Below are positions 6,636-8,073 of a DNA stretch of 8,073 nucleotides, piece after piece (position 1 is the stretch's first letter; each line of letters begins with the position of its first letter). Both the position numbers and the translations under genes were made by a program. The DNA is taken from NCBI GenBank assembly GCA_018713375.1, contig DVOV01000057.1:1-8073 (forward strand). Reading direction: 5' to 3'. A model generated the notes under the pieces. It had not been told where the DNA came from, did not search any database, and saw only the letters and a program-made list of their open reading frames with translations. The stretch is from Candidatus Scatomorpha stercorigallinarum (GTDB taxonomy: Bacteria; Bacillota_A; Clostridia; Oscillospirales; Oscillospiraceae).

Positions 6636-7997
6636 TCAGTCCTCGAAAATATCCGAAAAGCGCTGGATGCCGAAGCGGGCGGTGACGGCGATGACGCTGT
6701 CGTGCTGGCGGATGACGTCGCTGCCGCCGGGGATGATGCAGGTGTTGCCGCGGATGATGGCCGCGAGCAGCGTGTCGTGCCCGATGTTCAGGTCCTTGAG
6801 GGGGATGTTGAGGTAGGGCGCGTCCTTGCGGATGAGGAACTCGAGCACCTCAGCCTTGCCGTCCGCTATCTCGTGCAGGGACTCGATGCCGCTGGCGTCC
6901 AGCGAGTTCTGCATGGCGCGAACGTACTGGACGATGTTGTCCGCGGCGATGTTGGTGGGCGTGACGAAGCTGTCCAGCTTGTGGGAGCCCACGAGCGTGC
7001 GGTAAACATCCTGGTTTATCTTGGTGATGACCTTGCCGGCGCCGCTGTTGGCGGCAAACATGGAGGTGATGATGTTGTTCTGGTCGCTGCCGGTGAGGGC
7101 CACGAAGGCGTCCGCCGTGCTGATGCCTTCCTCCTCAAGCAGCTGGGGGTCGGTGCCGTCGCCCAACAGGACTTCCGCCCTGGGGAGTATCTCCTTGATG
7201 GTCTCGCAGTGGTCGGCGTTTTCCTCGATGATCTTGACGCGGATGCCGGCGTCGATAAGCTCGCGCCCCAGATAGAGGCTGATGCGGCCTCCGCCGAGGA
7301 TCATCACGTCGCGCACACTGCGCTTATAGGTGCCGATGGCCTTGAAAAAGGCGCTCATGCTCACCGGCGCGCCGACGACATGCGCCACATCGCCCGCCTC
7401 CAGGCGGTAGCTGCCGGTGGGTATGACCACGTCGGCCCCATGCTGGACGGCGCTGACGAGGATGCCGGAGCCGTAGCGGCTGCCGAGCTGGGAGAGCTTG
7501 AGGCCGCAGATGGGCATTTCCTGCGTGACGGTGAACTCCACCATCTCCGCGCGGCCCTTGGCGAAGGACTCGACCTTGGCGGCCGAGGGGATGCGGAGGA
7601 TGCGCGAGATCTCCGCCGCGGCGTCATGCTCGGGGTTGAAAACAAGGGAGAGGCCCAGCTCCTCCTTGAAGAACACGAGCTGGCGGAAATACTCCATCGT
7701 GCGCACACGGGCGACCGTGTTGCTTATGCCCAGCTTGCGCGCCGTCAGGCAGCAGAGCATGTTGACGGCGTCGTCGTCGGTGACGGCGAGGAGCAGGTCG
7801 GCGTCCTCCGCGCCGGCCTCGGTGAGGACTTCGTAGTCCGCGCCGTTGCCCTGAAGGGCCATGACGTCGTAGTTGGTGGTTATGTGCTCGATCTTGGCCG
7901 GGTCACGGTCGATGACAGTGACGCTGTGCCCCTCGTAGATGAGCCTGTCCGAAAGGCCCTGGCCCATGCGCCCGACGCCAATGACGATGATGTTCAT
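6636..7997 (-). CDS. trkA: Trk potassium uptake regulatory subunit TrkA (two RCK modules)
   Basis: TrkA is the cytoplasmic nucleotide-binding ring that gates TrkH. The 453 residues form two RCK modules. The first Rossmann fold has GVGRMG (7-12) and the acidic end of strand 2 at D30 (VIDRD), followed by QGNGAD (49-54) and AVTDDDAVN (71-79). The first RCK_C/TrkA_C part is about residues 140-222. The second Rossmann fold starts at VMILGGGRIS (231-240) with E258 at the end of strand 2 and LGDGTD (278-283) and ALTGSDQNN (300-308) further on; its RCK_C is about 380-450. In the second fold the third glycine of GxGxxG is Ser240, so nucleotide binding there may differ from site one. ATG (7997-7995) overlaps the upstream stop as ATGA and has AAGGGG upstream (complement of 8006-8011) with an 8-base spacer. 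trkH follows after 3 bases. Confidence 0.95.
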   Translation of the reverse strand: MNIIVIGVGRMGQGLSDRLIYEGHSVTVIDRDPAKIEHITTNYDVMALQGNGADYEVLTEAGAEDADLLLAVTDDDAVNMLCCLTARKLGISNTVARVRTMEYFRQLVFFKEELGLSLVFNPEHDAAAEISRILRIPSAAKVESFAKGRAEMVEFTVTQEMPICGLKLSQLGSRYGSGILVSAVQHGADVVIPTGSYRLEAGDVAHVVGAPVSMSAFFKAIGTYKRSVRDVMILGGGRISLYLGRELIDAGIRVKIIEENADHCETIKEILPRAEVLLGDGTDPQLLEEEGISTADAFVALTGSDQNNIITSMFAANSGAGKVITKINQDVYRTLVGSHKLDSFVTPTNIAADNIVQYVRAMQNSLDASGIESLHEIADGKAEVLEFLIRKDAPYLNIPLKDLNIGHDTLLAAIIRGNTCIIPGGSDVIRQHDSVIAVTARFGIQRFSDIFED

Positions 7998-8073
7998 TCA
8001 ACGGTCCCCTTCTTCTGAGCGACTTTTTTCTTGCGCTTCGAGCGCCCGCGGCCGCGCCGGCGGGGCTGGGCGG
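7994..8073 (-). CDS. 3' end of an unidentified gene with a highly basic C-terminal tail
   Basis: On the minus strand an open frame enters from the right edge and ends at TGA (7996-7994), overlapping the trkA ATG as ATGA. The visible 25 residues are strongly basic, with PRRRGRGRSKRKKK followed by VAQKKGTVE. Third-position GC is 20 of 25 in this frame against 14 of 24 in the alternative frame that stops at 8000-7998, which favours this reading. Arg/Gly/Lys-rich tails of this kind occur on RNA- or nucleic-acid-binding proteins (for example some DEAD-box helicases), but the domain that would identify the protein is outside the window, so no function is assigned. The overlap with trkA suggests co-transcription and translational coupling. 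Confidence 0.6.
   Translation of the reverse strand, partial: AQPRRRGRGRSKRKKKVAQKKGTVE

Noticed and set aside
6006..8018. A 670-codon open frame on the + strand, antisense to both trkA and trkH
   Set aside because: It is open because of the strong GC third-position bias of the two minus-strand genes. The product is an unlikely low-complexity mix rich in Asp, Glu, Ala, Val and His, has no recognisable motif, and runs across the trkA/trkH junction, while both minus-strand genes carry full family motifs.
1..8073. CRISPR arrays, tRNA or rRNA genes, insertion sequences, riboswitches, toxin-antitoxin or phage-defence genes
   Set aside because: No spaced direct repeats, no cloverleaf or rRNA-like stretches, no transposase motifs or terminal repeats, and no defence-type domains were seen. 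Nearly all of the sequence is explained by housekeeping genes with short intergenic gaps.

Overview
This is an ordinary but well-preserved chromosomal window from a GC-rich member of the Firmicutes, most likely class Clostridia. A hand count gives about 64% GC over the first 120 bases. The evidence for the lineage is the gene order infB-rbfA-nrnA-truB-ribF, the purine-rich Shine-Dalgarno sites, and a small DUF3784-type membrane protein, a family I associate with Firmicutes. I cannot name a genus from sequence alone.

Region 1 (1-4156, + strand) is the distal half of the translation and ribosome-maturation operon. It holds the C-terminal 208 codons of initiation factor IF-2 (infB), a small membrane protein, the 30S maturation factor RbfA, a DHH-family oligoribonuclease/phosphatase of NrnA type, tRNA pseudouridine-55 synthase TruB, and the bifunctional riboflavin kinase/FAD synthetase RibF. 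From rbfA to ribF the genes overlap or nearly touch, which indicates a single transcript. A strong intrinsic terminator at 4128-4156 ends it. rpsO, which often follows ribF in Firmicutes, is not there.

Region 2 (4157-5106, + strand) is a monocistronic unit with a convincing extended -10 promoter. It encodes a 291-residue protein I do not recognise, with two predicted membrane helices followed by an alpha-helical, TPR-like cytoplasmic part.

Region 3 (5107-5189) is the meeting point of convergent genes and holds two consecutive long hairpins, probably terminators for the two strands.

Region 4 (5190-8073, - strand) is a potassium-uptake operon. Reading leftward it has the 3' end of an unidentified gene with a very basic tail, then trkA (NAD-binding regulatory subunit), then trkH (K+ channel subunit). 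trkA starts on an ATGA overlap with the unknown gene, and trkH starts 3 bases after trkA.

I looked for a novel system (CRISPR, retron, toxin-antitoxin, phage defence, mobile element) and saw none. The parts worth a second look are the extra membrane gene inside the infB operon with a hairpin touching its ribosome-binding site, the unknown 2TM/TPR-like gene, and the unknown gene cut off at the right edge.
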